Shown here: positions 47,554 to 56,374 of the stretch, piece after piece | Layout of the letters: the number at the start of each line of letters is the position of its first letter | Numbering within the stretch: position 1 is the first letter of the stretch | Source of the DNA: Clostridiaceae bacterium M8S5 | GTDB lineage: Bacteria; Bacillota; Clostridia; Tissierellales; MCWD3 | Direction of reading: 5' to 3' | Length of the DNA stretch: 64,000 bases | Assembly (NCBI GenBank): GCA_029227815.1 | Contig: CP118523.1 | Location: 3,782,001-3,846,000, forward strand | Translations under genes and position numbers: made by a program | The notes under the pieces: generated by a model | Database searches by the model: none | What the model was told of the DNA's origin: nothing | The model's input: the letters and a program-made list of their open reading frames with translations, nothing else

Positions 47554-47661
47554 TTAGTACGGAGTTATGCCAGATTGCTTAGGTGGGCAAACATAGTAAG
47601 TTGGACTACATCTCTCGATGATAGGTAAGTCTGTATATTTTTCAAATTTTTCTAATGTCAT
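47554..47661 (-). CDS. Short two-cysteine peptide, MTL-K-F family, member C1
   Basis: A 35-residue peptide starts MTLEKFEKYTDLP, has RCSPTYYVCPP and ends SGITPY. A GAGGAGGTG site precedes the ATG with normal spacing. It aligns with the peptides at 24004 and 24553 in the first nine residues, both cysteines and the terminal Pro-Tyr. No signal peptide is visible. It lies 330 bp upstream of a BceRSAB-type module on the same strand, separated by a terminator, so it is transcribed independently. It is a candidate substrate, inducer or immunity-linked peptide of that transporter; this is inference. Confidence 0.72.
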   Translation of the reverse strand: MTLEKFEKYTDLPIIERCSPTYYVCPPKQSGITPY

Positions 47662-47826
47662 TTATAATCACCTCCTCTTATCTAATATCTTCACACACAA
47701 TATATCATAGATAATATGAGGTATTTGTTATATTTTGTAAGCAATATATAAAAATCAGTTTAATTTATGAAATAATCATCTTAACATTATGATTAACTAC
47801 TTTTGAACCAAACACAAATCATAGAT

Positions 47827-48243
47827 TTATAAATAATTATTTTTTATATATTCAACTGACTTCAATATTGGATGCCAATCAGTGTAATTACTTACTTCTT
47901 TAATACCACACCATATAAAAGTCTCATGTTCTAATGAAAGTTTGATATCTACTTTTCTCTCTAAAATAACTACAAAACAGTTGTCTGTCATACTCATCAT
48001 CTCATTATTTTTAGTTTCTATATAATCAAACTCTAATGGTAGCTTAATTAATTTGTATTTATCACTAACTCCTGTTTCTTCTCTAAGCTCTCTTAATGCA
48101 GCATCCTCTTTGGATTCACTTTTTTCTACTCCTCCACAAACTGGTTGCCAATACCCTGATTTAGAAGAAACTCTCTTTAGTAATAAAACCTGCATTTCAC
48201 TTTTATCTATCAAATAAACTTGTACATTATTGCGATGATTCAT
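47827..48243 (-). CDS. NUDIX hydrolase
   Basis: This is 138 residues from the ATG at 48243, which has AAGGAGG; earlier in-frame starts lack a site. The Nudix box is complete: GGVEKSESKEDAALREL followed by REETGV. Members hydrolyse nucleoside diphosphate derivatives in the cytosol; N-terminal VYLIDKSEMQVLLLKR resembles the dihydroneopterin-triphosphate/NTP pyrophosphatase-like group, but the substrate is open. It lies about 75 bp after the DUF1062 gene on the same strand. Confidence 0.92.
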   Translation of the reverse strand: MNHRNNVQVYLIDKSEMQVLLLKRVSSKSGYWQPVCGGVEKSESKEDAALRELREETGVSDKYKLIKLPLEFDYIETKNNEMMSMTDNCFVVILERKVDIKLSLEHETFIWCGIKEVSNYTDWHPILKSVEYIKNNYL

Positions 48244-48319
48244 TATAATCCTCCTTGGATTTGATATAATTATGCTAAGTATTACATTCATACTAACATA
48301 ATTATAATCTCTTCTCAAA

Positions 48320-48907
48320 CTAAATAACTAAGTATAATATCATACCATTTTTTACTTTTTGCTTTGTTATCTTTATATCTTCATCACAATAAATCAAGCC
48401 CTCTTTGCATAATTTTTTAATCTGCGATCGCGATATACCCAGTTTATCACTAAGAAGTTTATCTACTCTGAGTCCTAATTCATATTCACATTTTATTTGT
48501 ATTCTGATTACTTTTTTGCAATCTACTTCCTTGTTCGTTTCTATCATATCACCTTGTATCTCGTACCTTATACCCTCTGTAATCAAAATAGATTTATTTT
48601 TGTTATGCACCTCTTTATTAAAAGCATAATATCTAGCTAAATCTATGTTATTTTGTTCAAATTTACTAAACATAACCTTATCTAAATCTTTATAGTAAAC
48701 TCTTTCGTATATTGCCATCTTCCAAGTTGATTTGCATTTTTTACATTGATAAATTAGCCATATATCTAACAATTTTTTATTGCCGTTTATTCTAAATTTG
48801 TTTGTGCTTATATATAATGAATTATTCCCACATTTAGGACAATTTCGTTTAACAATTGGCATATTCTTAGGTATAATTTCCCAAGTCATATCTTTATAAT
48901 AGCTCAT
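48320..48907 (-). CDS. DUF1062 domain protein with S4-like C-terminus
   Basis: This is 195 residues from the ATG at 48907 after GGGAGGAG. The first half has a zinc-ribbon arrangement: CPKCGNN near residue 20 and YQCKKCKSTWK near 49-59. The C-terminal 55 residues (LRVDKLLSDKLGISRSQIKKLCKEGLI then VKNGMILYLVI) resemble an S4 RNA-binding domain. The overall pattern is DUF1062, function unknown. RNA binding is suggested by the S4-like end. Co-transcription with the NUDIX gene is possible. Confidence 0.82.
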   Translation of the reverse strand: MSYYKDMTWEIIPKNMPIVKRNCPKCGNNSLYISTNKFRINGNKKLLDIWLIYQCKKCKSTWKMAIYERVYYKDLDKVMFSKFEQNNIDLARYYAFNKEVHNKNKSILITEGIRYEIQGDMIETNKEVDCKKVIRIQIKCEYELGLRVDKLLSDKLGISRSQIKKLCKEGLIYCDEDIKITKQKVKNGMILYLVI

Positions 48908-49081
48908 TAGCGCTCCTCCCATTTGATTGCATTACTTTGGGATTCACAAAAGCTATCACATCATATTATTATATTCTATGTGCTAGCCTTTGCTAAGCAC
49001 AGTAACTAGGCGTTCTCAAAATAGTACTCCCCCTTTTGTCTAGATTTGAATGTACTCTTATTTTTCTATACTTTAATACCT

Positions 49082-50065
49082 TTATTTTAAATAGTTGTCC
49101 AACCATGAATATGAAAGCTCTCTAACATGTAGTGGAAACGTATGGTTGCTCCCATGCATAAGATATGCAAAATTAGACGATTCATCATATAAATCATATA
49201 GTCTATAAAGCATATTTCCTACTTGTGATAAAAATTCTTGATTGCCATATGCATCATCATAGTATGCTGAAACATTCAACCACGGTCTTGGACATATCAG
49301 CCCTGCAATTTCGTGGAAATCGAAAGGCAACTTATTTCCTCTTGAAAGATACTGCTTCATAGCTGGCATAAAATTGTATGTATCATCAACCCATTCCATA
49401 ACCATTTCTTCTTCGCTTAGCACAGAAAATCCACAATTGCTAACCCCTACTTTAACTCTCTCATCAAATGCAAATGATAACAGAGAATTATGCCCACCTA
49501 GTGAATGACCTATCACACCAATTTTATTTTCATCTACATAATCAAGAGAAACTAGTATATCAATAGCTGAAAATGAATCCTCGAGGTTTTTACCTATTAT
49601 AGACCATTGAGGATGCTTCTCATAAAAATATTTACTATTAAATAGCTGATTGTCTATAACTCTTTCACCAGCCGTTAAATAATCTGGAATAAGAACTACA
49701 TATCCTCTTAGCACTAATTCATGTCCAATAAACAAATTCTTATTTCCCTCTATACCTGCAGGCTCTTTTTTTCCTATATTAGTATCCTGAAATTGATGCA
49801 TTACAACTACTGCAGGGTATTTTTCCATATTGGTATTAGGTATAAGTAGATATGCAAATACTTTATCATCATGGCAAACTAAATACTCTATTTTTAATCT
49901 AGTGTAATTTTCCAATATTTCTTTATCTATTATTTTCATTTTACGAGTATTTCTATTCATAGGTGGATTTCCTATGATACTATAAAAATTCTTTTTTATT
50001 TGTTCTTTTTTTTCTTCCCAATCATCTATGCTATTTATCCCATCTAATAAATATCTGATTGCCAT
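49082..50065 (-). CDS. Alpha/beta-hydrolase, dienelactone hydrolase-like esterase
   Basis: This is 327 residues. The nucleophile elbow is GHSLGGHNS (Ser about 193). The oxyanion region VVVMHQFQDTNIGKKEPAGIEG resembles acetyl-xylan esterase/DLH-type hydrolases, and a C-terminal MHGSNHTFPLHVRE provides the His. The acid is probably in SAYYDDAYGNQ. There is no signal peptide, so it is cytosolic. The substrate is unknown. It is monocistronic with a TTGAGGTGA site. Confidence 0.85.
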   Translation of the reverse strand: MAIRYLLDGINSIDDWEEKKEQIKKNFYSIIGNPPMNRNTRKMKIIDKEILENYTRLKIEYLVCHDDKVFAYLLIPNTNMEKYPAVVVMHQFQDTNIGKKEPAGIEGNKNLFIGHELVLRGYVVLIPDYLTAGERVIDNQLFNSKYFYEKHPQWSIIGKNLEDSFSAIDILVSLDYVDENKIGVIGHSLGGHNSLLSFAFDERVKVGVSNCGFSVLSEEEMVMEWVDDTYNFMPAMKQYLSRGNKLPFDFHEIAGLICPRPWLNVSAYYDDAYGNQEFLSQVGNMLYRLYDLYDESSNFAYLMHGSNHTFPLHVRELSYSWLDNYLK

Positions 50066-50366
50066 ACTATATCACCTCAATTTTAGTACTTATAGTAATA
50101 ATTATATAACATTGAAACCAATCAATATTCCTCATGTTCTTTTATTAAATGAGATTGAGGTTTAAAAGTATCATACTCAATCATCTTTTTAAACCAAGTC
50201 TAATAATAAATTCTCATTATATGTACAAAGTTGTTGGTAATTCGATAAATATGTGGTAAAATGTATTTTGTATAATTTATTTATTGCTAATTCAAAAGCT
50301 TTTTAGCTACTTTATTTAGCAGTATAGTGATTACTACATACAATTTTATATTAAGGGGAGAATTAA
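50066..50366. promoter_or_regulatory. Divergent intergenic region with promoter for the stalk-domain gene
   Basis: TTGGTA (50234-50239) and TAAAAT (50257-50262) with a 17-bp spacer form a plausible promoter for the forward gene. A loose GGTTTAAAA/TTTTTAAACC inverted repeat lies around 50158-50198. No gene. Confidence 0.45.
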
Positions 50367-51437
50367 ATGAAAACTAAAATGAAAAACACTATAAAAATAG
50401 TGTTAGCAATGACGTTAGCATTACTTATGACTGTAGGTGCATTTGCTACAGAAACAGAAAGTAAAACTGCTGAAGTAAAAAGTAAAACTGTTGAAGTAAA
50501 AGGATATACTGAAGATGTTCCTGCTGATGGCTTGGATAAAGTTAAATCCAACTTTTCAATTACAAATGTTATAGACACATTTAAATCAGAAAAGATTACT
50601 ACAACTCTTAACCATGGTTTTGTTGTAGATGGTAGTACTACTATTACATCATTAGACAGTGCCGCAATCTTTGAGGCTTACAAATTAACTGATAAAGATA
50701 AATTTGAATATGACTCAGAAAAGCCTCTACCAACATCAGGTAAAGCTGATATCTATATATATGATTCTAAAACTGGTAAATCAAACAAAAAAACTGTTGA
50801 GGTATCAGAGTTAGGAAACTATGAAATTGATTTTCCAAGTTATCAATCAGGATGTACTATAGAGATAACTGAGCCTGGAGATTATTACGTACGTTTCAGA
50901 TACGAAGCTATTGCAGGTGCTGCAGAAGCAGTTATCACTGTAAAAGCTAGTGATACAGAAAAAAAAGAAGAGAAAGAAACTACTGAAGAGAAACCAGTAG
51001 TTGAAACTTTAACTGCTACTCCTACTGCTTCTAAAGTTTTAGTAAATAGTAAAGAAACTGCTTTTGATGCTTATAATATTAAAGGTAACAACTACTTCAA
51101 AATTCGTGATCTTGCAAATGTTGTAAGCGGGTCAGAAAAGCAATTTGATGTAACTTGGGATGCTGATAAAAAAGTTATTAACTTAGTTTCTAAGAAAGCC
51201 TACACTGTTGTGGGTGGCGAGATGGCTAAAGGTGATGGACAAGAAAAAACTTCTACAACTAACACATCTCCAATATATAAAGATGGCGAAAAAATCGAAT
51301 TAACAGCTTACACTATAGGTGGAAATAACTATTTTAAACTAAGAGATATTGCTAAAGTATTTAATATTGGTGTAACATGGGATAATGAAACTAAAACTGT
51401 AGGAATTGATACAAGCAAAGGATACGTAGAGCAATAA
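50367..51437 (+). CDS. Secreted stalk-domain (copper amine oxidase N-like) protein
   Basis: This is 356 residues with a signal peptide (IKIVLAMTLALLMTVGAFA). A region of about 140 residues with beta-rich composition is followed by a Lys/Glu/Thr linker. Two stalk-type modules then appear: VLVNSKETAFDAYNIKGNNYFKIRDLA and EKIELTAYTIGGNNYFKLRDIAKVF, each ending in VTWD and a hydrophobic strand. These domains are common in clostridial surface proteins and probably bind wall or polysaccharide; no catalysis is implied. It has an AGGGGAG site and the terminator at 51458. Confidence 0.85.
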   Translation: MKTKMKNTIKIVLAMTLALLMTVGAFATETESKTAEVKSKTVEVKGYTEDVPADGLDKVKSNFSITNVIDTFKSEKITTTLNHGFVVDGSTTITSLDSAAIFEAYKLTDKDKFEYDSEKPLPTSGKADIYIYDSKTGKSNKKTVEVSELGNYEIDFPSYQSGCTIEITEPGDYYVRFRYEAIAGAAEAVITVKASDTEKKEEKETTEEKPVVETLTATPTASKVLVNSKETAFDAYNIKGNNYFKIRDLANVVSGSEKQFDVTWDADKKVINLVSKKAYTVVGGEMAKGDGQEKTSTTNTSPIYKDGEKIELTAYTIGGNNYFKLRDIAKVFNIGVTWDNETKTVGIDTSKGYVEQ

Positions 51438-51457
51438 AATTTAAATCTAGATATAAT

Positions 51458-51487
51458 AAATGGTGTACTCATAGTCAGTACACCATT
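51458..51487. terminator. Terminator after the stalk-domain gene
   Basis: AAATGGTGTACT pairs with AGTACACCATTT around a 6-7 nt loop. The convergent GNAT gene ends nearby, so it may serve both. Confidence 0.8.
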
Positions 51488-51541
51488 TAGTTTATAGCTA
51501 CTAAGTTCATAATTATTACGATATTACTAGTTAAAACCATT

Positions 51542-52021
51542 TTATAAACTTAATCTTAAATAATTATCACCATCTTCATCGATCTCTCCAGTAAATTTAA
51601 AACCATAACTCTCATATAACTTATAAGCTCTTTCATTTGTTTTATCGCATGAAAGTACAATTGCTTCAACATCACCTTGTTTATATGACTTCATAAATCT
51701 TAGAGCTTTTTCTAGTGCTTCTTTTCCATATCCTTTACCTTGATGATTTATGTCTATCATCATTCTAGAAATATAAAAAATAGGCTCATCAAAATCCGCG
51801 TCATTTTCTATAAATGGATTGTATTCAAACATTATAAATCCAATCATTTTGTTGTTATTATATATTCCAAATGGATAGTATTTTACAGGATTATTGCGAT
51901 GTGCATAAGCTTCAGCCAAACTAAAACTATTTGAAGCTATAAACTCTTTTTGTTCATCTGTTAACTTAAGTGATATACATTCTATAAAATTATTTTCATC
52001 AATTATTCTTAAATCTACCAT
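51542..52021 (-). CDS. GNAT family N-acetyltransferase (BltD/PaiA-like)
   Basis: This is 159 residues with the acetyl-CoA loop ISRMMIDINHQGKGYGKEAL (Q-x-x-G-x-G pattern) and the C-terminal NERAYKLYESYGFKFTGE. The N-terminus with ISLKLTDEQKEFIASNSFSLAEAYAH and PFGIYNNNKMIGFIMFEY is like polyamine acetyltransferases of the BltD/PaiA type, so spermidine-like substrates are plausible. It is cytosolic and monocistronic, with an AAGGAGAT site. Confidence 0.88.
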   Translation of the reverse strand: MVDLRIIDENNFIECISLKLTDEQKEFIASNSFSLAEAYAHRNNPVKYYPFGIYNNNKMIGFIMFEYNPFIENDADFDEPIFYISRMMIDINHQGKGYGKEALEKALRFMKSYKQGDVEAIVLSCDKTNERAYKLYESYGFKFTGEIDEDGDNYLRLSL

Positions 52022-52202
52022 AAGCCCTTTATCTCCTTTTGTTTTATATAACTAATAAATCAAACTAATTTAATATTATATATTCATTTTATAAAGCATA
52101 CCATATTTGTACTACTTTAACAAATTATTTGCTATATATTTCATTTTATTGTATAATTCATATCACAAACTAAGCTTAAATGATAAGGAAGGAGACTTGA
52201 AT

Positions 52203-52394
52203 ATGAATAATAAAAAATCGTGTCATTTTTATATGTGGTTCGGTGGAATATTACTAGGAATAATAAACGCTGGATTTATACTCCCTAAAAATGCTACAGT
52301 AGGAATGATTCTAGCTCTAATAGCAGGAGCAATGATAGGAATTGGAGGACGAAATTTACGCGAAATATACAAGAATAGTAAGAATAATTCGTAG
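52203..52394 (+). CDS. Small membrane protein of unknown function
   Basis: This is 63 residues from the ATG at 52203, with an AAGGAGA site eight bases upstream; an earlier start at 52107 lacks a site. Two hydrophobic segments (about 9-27 and 32-48, the latter Gly/Ala-rich) suggest a helical hairpin, followed by a basic tail (NLREIYKNSKNNS). It is not recognised as a named family. It has its own terminator at 52422. Confidence 0.6.
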   Translation: MNNKKSCHFYMWFGGILLGIINAGFILPKNATVGMILALIAGAMIGIGGRNLREIYKNSKNNS

Positions 52395-52421
52395 TTTAAA
52401 TAATAACACTTTATACATATA

Positions 52422-52455
52422 AATTCTCCTTATGATCTAGTAATAGGGAGAATTT
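52422..52455 (+). terminator. Terminator after the small membrane protein gene
   Basis: AATTCTCC pairs with GGGAGAATT and is followed by TAATTT. A moderate intrinsic terminator. Confidence 0.55.
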
Positions 52456-52530
52456 AATTTAAAAGAAGTTTACTAAAAACACCCATTTAAAACATGTATT
52501 TTTCTATATATCTATCAACATCATGATACT

Positions 52531-53022
52531 TTACAATAACTGCTTAACTATAGTAACCAATATTATAATGGTAGGTATTAATAATAATGATATAAAACAT
52601 AATCTCATTATACTTCTTTTTCTCTTTTGCTGTTTGTAGTACTCACAGTCATCATCATCTAAATCTGAAATATCTTCTTTTTCCTTCGTTATGATTATTT
52701 TTGCCTCTTCATATAATTTTAGTGGTACATATAAGTCTACTCCACTTACACTTCTACCCATATATATGTTTGTATATTCTCCTGTACTTTTGTACTTTCT
52801 TAGAGTTGGGATACCATAAGAGTTTAATAGTGATTCTATTGCGCCAGCTTCTATATCATCTAAAACATTCATTAAAAAAGTATTTTTTTCATCTGAATTA
52901 CCTTTATTTAGATTACGTTTATCTGTATCTGATTTCAATTCTGAAACTAATTTTGCTTTACAATAACTACATATATCAGAATCATCTCTAAATTCTATTT
53001 TACATTTTGGACACCAAGCCAT
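52531..53022 (-). CDS. Zinc-ribbon membrane protein with DUF2007-like domain
   Basis: This is 163 residues from the ATG at 53022, which follows AGGAGG. An N-terminal zinc ribbon (WCPKCKIEFRDDSDICSYCKAKL) is followed by a DUF2007-like module (FLMNVLDDIEAGAIESLLNSYGIPTL, SGVDLYVPLKLYEEAKIII). The C-terminal TM helix is MRLCFISLLLIPTIIILVTIV. The domain order is common among Clostridia; the function is unknown, and DUF2007 has been proposed to have a signalling role. It is membrane-anchored with the ribbon in the cytosol. Confidence 0.8.
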   Translation of the reverse strand: MAWCPKCKIEFRDDSDICSYCKAKLVSELKSDTDKRNLNKGNSDEKNTFLMNVLDDIEAGAIESLLNSYGIPTLRKYKSTGEYTNIYMGRSVSGVDLYVPLKLYEEAKIIITKEKEDISDLDDDDCEYYKQQKRKRSIMRLCFISLLLIPTIIILVTIVKQLL

Positions 53023-53218
53023 ATTGTCCCTCCTAGCATTATAATATACAAAAATAACATTCATATCTTTATATTTACAAAATTACTCTTTAAGTATACA
53101 TACCTATAATATTAAGCTTCATAAACACTCACATTAATCAATACAAAGATTATTTAATCAGAAAAGATAGATAATAAAATAGTCTATTTACTCCATAAAG
53201 TTATCCATGTACAAACAT

Positions 53219-53251
53219 AAACTCCTCAAACACAACTATTTGAGGAGTTTT
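53219..53251 (-). terminator. Terminator after the DUF4932-like lipoprotein gene
   Basis: AAACTCCTCAAA pairs with TTTGAGGAGTTTT around a short loop, 36 bp past the lipoprotein stop and usable in both directions. Confidence 0.8.
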
Positions 53252-53286
53252 AAATAGCTAATATTGTTTTTATATAACTTACTACT

Positions 53287-54456
53287 TTAATCCACTCTTC
53301 TAGCTAGCTTCTCTACTAATTGTGGTAAGAAATCATCTATAGTCTTATTCTCATTCTCTTTTTCATAAATTTTTAGTAGTTCATAAATTTCACCTAATCT
53401 ATTAAATCCACCAAATTTGATTTCTTTGTTAAGTAATTTATCAAATGTATATTCTTCATCAAATTTATGAGCATATATTCTGCCTTCAATTGCTCTAACT
53501 ATATATTCATCTAACTGCCTGTATAGTGGCATGTTGCTGTACATATTGTCATTAATTATCTTTGTATAATATTTGCTTATATCTTTACATTTGCTAATTG
53601 TTATATTATATATTGGTTCATTTATGTAAGAATGAATATACTCATGAATTACATTTTCAACCATGTTTCTAATATCTAGCTTATATGGATTTCGTGAAAT
53701 ATCATTTGGAGATTGAAAAGATACTATTTTATTTGTACTCTTTGTTTTATATGAATAGAAGCTAGCCATTGAAGGTCTGTATATTGTCAAAACTGTTTCA
53801 TATTCTATAGGTAAATCTCCAAAATATTTATCTTTAGTATTCAAATATTCTTCCATGCTTTTGATAAGTTCAATCAATTTACTCTCTTTGATATTTTCTT
53901 CAATGTACTTTTTAACATTATTTGAAAAGGCTTTATTCTTAAAAAACTCATTAGCTTTAGTATCATTATAAAAACTTCTCAATCCTTTAATAAATAATTC
54001 TATCTCTTTATCATCTTTGAATATATATTTCCTATACTTTTTATCCACTTCACATATTTTTTCAAGTGATGGAGTCCCACTATAACTCAATAAGACTCCA
54101 ATAGCATCTCCATTGATATCACCATTGTAAACATATTTGTTAAAGTTCTTAAGAAAATCATGATTTTTATATGGACTAAAGAATTCTTTGGCTTCTTTAT
54201 ATATTGGATGATTTTCGACATTTGGCATTAATGTGTTACTATTGAAATCCATATATAACGCACTAGCAATAATATATGTGTCTATCATTTTATTTGTACT
54301 AATTGTATACTTTATCCCTTTACTTTCATCTGTTTTATACAAGATATTTGAGTTAGGACCTTTGCTGATTGTCATTATTTGCTTCATACTACAAGCTGTT
54401 GTTATTGACAATAAGCAAAAACATAATAATACTACACTGATTTTCTTTTTAAACAT
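53287..54456 (-). CDS. Lipoprotein with putative zinc metallopeptidase motif (DUF4932-like)
   Basis: This is 389 residues. The lipoprotein signal ends in TTAC (Cys about 22). A long helical domain contains LYMDFNSNTLMPNVENHPIYKEA. HEYIH (HExxH) lies in ENVIHEYIHSYINEP at about residues 277-281, followed later by YIVRAIEGRIYAH, where a Glu could be the third ligand. The pattern agrees with DUF4932-type proteins. It is probably an extracellular membrane-anchored protease-like protein; activity is inferred from the motif alone. Confidence 0.75.
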   Translation of the reverse strand: MFKKKISVVLLCFCLLSITTACSMKQIMTISKGPNSNILYKTDESKGIKYTISTNKMIDTYIIASALYMDFNSNTLMPNVENHPIYKEAKEFFSPYKNHDFLKNFNKYVYNGDINGDAIGVLLSYSGTPSLEKICEVDKKYRKYIFKDDKEIELFIKGLRSFYNDTKANEFFKNKAFSNNVKKYIEENIKESKLIELIKSMEEYLNTKDKYFGDLPIEYETVLTIYRPSMASFYSYKTKSTNKIVSFQSPNDISRNPYKLDIRNMVENVIHEYIHSYINEPIYNITISKCKDISKYYTKIINDNMYSNMPLYRQLDEYIVRAIEGRIYAHKFDEEYTFDKLLNKEIKFGGFNRLGEIYELLKIYEKENENKTIDDFLPQLVEKLARRVD

Positions 54457-54657
54457 TTATTTCTCACTCCTAGTCTTTAATTTAATTAAGTCACAACCTA
54501 TATTATAAATTATACTTTGTGCAAAAACAATACTTATACAACAAATACTCAGACATAATAGCCTGAGAAAGTCTTGTTATTTTTAATATTATCTACTCAA
54601 AGTTTACAATACTTATTTTTTAATGACTTACCAGTCGTGCGTTACATTTTTATAGCT

Positions 54658-56325
54658 TTAGCTTGATTTACATACTACAGAGGCTTCTAATTTGGCTAAG
54701 GTAATAAAATCATCTGTATCACATATAGTATTAAAGTCACCTTTTTTAATTACCTTTCCATTGTTCATAAATATCACCTCATCAAATTTTTCAAGTCCTT
54801 CTTTGATGTTATGAGTAGTCATTATAACAGTTTTATCTTTAAGATTTAAAAGTTCACCTAGCAATGTCCTATACAATTTTTTATCAACACCAGCAAACGG
54901 CTCATCAAGTACAAGTATTGGTGCATCCTGTGCTAGCTTCCTCATTATAGAGACAACCTTCTTTTCTCCTCCACTTAAAAGTTTACAATTTTCACTTTTA
55001 GTAATAATTTCATACATATTATTTTCTATTTTATCTTTAATCCTGTTTATTCCTCTTATAGGATAGGTGTTAAATACAGTTACGTTATTCTTAAAATCTT
55101 CCTCAAATATATATTCATCCTGATCCATATACGAGAAAATTCTACTTTTATCAAATTGTTCTGAATCTATTCCATTTATAAGAATATCACCCGAATCAAT
55201 TTTGTTTACTCCTACTAAAGATTTCAGTATAGTTGACTTTCCTGAGCCACTTCTTCCGATAAGAGCATATTTTTTTCCTTTTTCAAATCTATATGAGAAA
55301 TTATTGATTTCAAATGTATCAAATTTTATGTTCATACCCTTTATTTCTATATCTTTTTTAAGACATTCAAACTCGCTATCATAGCCTGTATGTTCTTCAT
55401 TCTTTATAAGTGATTTGTATTTTTCTCTCACATCTTTTGAAGAATTTAATCCGTTAATAGCTCCCATTAATGTTTGTATAGGATGTATAAAAACTTCAAC
55501 ATACCCTACAGATACTAAAGCTGCACCTATTGAAATTTGTTTTGTTATATACAAATATGCAACCATAGCTATCGACACCACGTACAGCAAATAAATTGAA
55601 GCTCCATTTAGAACAAGCGACTTGCTTTTTGTAAGCCCATATCTAAATTGCTTATTTGATAGTTCCTCCATTTTTTTGCTATGCTCATATTCAAACTGTT
55701 TACGAGTTTTGGTATTAAATAATCTGATGCCTTGAAGTAAATCACTGAACTTAGCAACATAATTCTCTGTTTTATTTAGGTATTTACTTCTTGACTTAGC
55801 TAATTTTTTAGATGTAAACTTAGGGAAAATAACTATATTAAAAATTGATATAACAGAAATTAATATGGCTATTCTCCAATCAATGAAAATAAATATAGTT
55901 GCTCCATAAATTATAATCATATTTATTGACTTAACTATGCTTATTAATCCTTTAAGATAATCTTCCTGTATAGCTGCTATATCGTTATTAAATATTGATA
56001 TGTATTCTGGAACTGATTTTAATGTAAATCTATAATTTCTATAGTTTGTAATCGCCTTAAATAAATCCTTTTTTAATAAACTTCTAAATCTAATGTTCCC
56101 TCTACTTGTAATAAGCATGTTTATATATGATAAACCTATTATCGCACTCAGACACAACAAATATATTAATATGAAATCTCCTATATTAAGTTTCCTATTT
56201 TGTTCAATTATATCAAACATTTTCTTTTGAAGAACTGGCAAATAAGAAATTAACATTACTACTACTGCATCTAATCCAACTTGTCCAATAATGTACTTTT
56301 TAATTTTCTTTATATTATTTTTCAT
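54658..56325 (-). CDS. ABC exporter half-transporter (TM + ATPase), second subunit
   Basis: This is 555 residues from the ATG at 56325 with an AAAGGAG site; a TTG upstream overlaps that site. Six TM helices in residues 1-300 precede an ATPase domain with Walker A GRSGSGKST, signature LLSGGEKKV, Walker B ILVLDEPFAGVD and switch TTHNIKEGLE. The signature is slightly altered (GGEKK for GGQ-x-Q). It is 50 bp downstream of the related gene at 56375, so the two probably form a heterodimeric exporter for peptides, lipids or drugs. Confidence 0.9.
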   Translation of the reverse strand: MKNNIKKIKKYIIGQVGLDAVVVMLISYLPVLQKKMFDIIEQNRKLNIGDFILIYLLCLSAIIGLSYINMLITSRGNIRFRSLLKKDLFKAITNYRNYRFTLKSVPEYISIFNNDIAAIQEDYLKGLISIVKSINMIIIYGATIFIFIDWRIAILISVISIFNIVIFPKFTSKKLAKSRSKYLNKTENYVAKFSDLLQGIRLFNTKTRKQFEYEHSKKMEELSNKQFRYGLTKSKSLVLNGASIYLLYVVSIAMVAYLYITKQISIGAALVSVGYVEVFIHPIQTLMGAINGLNSSKDVREKYKSLIKNEEHTGYDSEFECLKKDIEIKGMNIKFDTFEINNFSYRFEKGKKYALIGRSGSGKSTILKSLVGVNKIDSGDILINGIDSEQFDKSRIFSYMDQDEYIFEEDFKNNVTVFNTYPIRGINRIKDKIENNMYEIITKSENCKLLSGGEKKVVSIMRKLAQDAPILVLDEPFAGVDKKLYRTLLGELLNLKDKTVIMTTHNIKEGLEKFDEVIFMNNGKVIKKGDFNTICDTDDFITLAKLEASVVCKSS

Positions 56326-56374
56326 AAGAACAAAATCTCCTTTCTCCAAATGTTTATAGATTTCATCCCAACAT

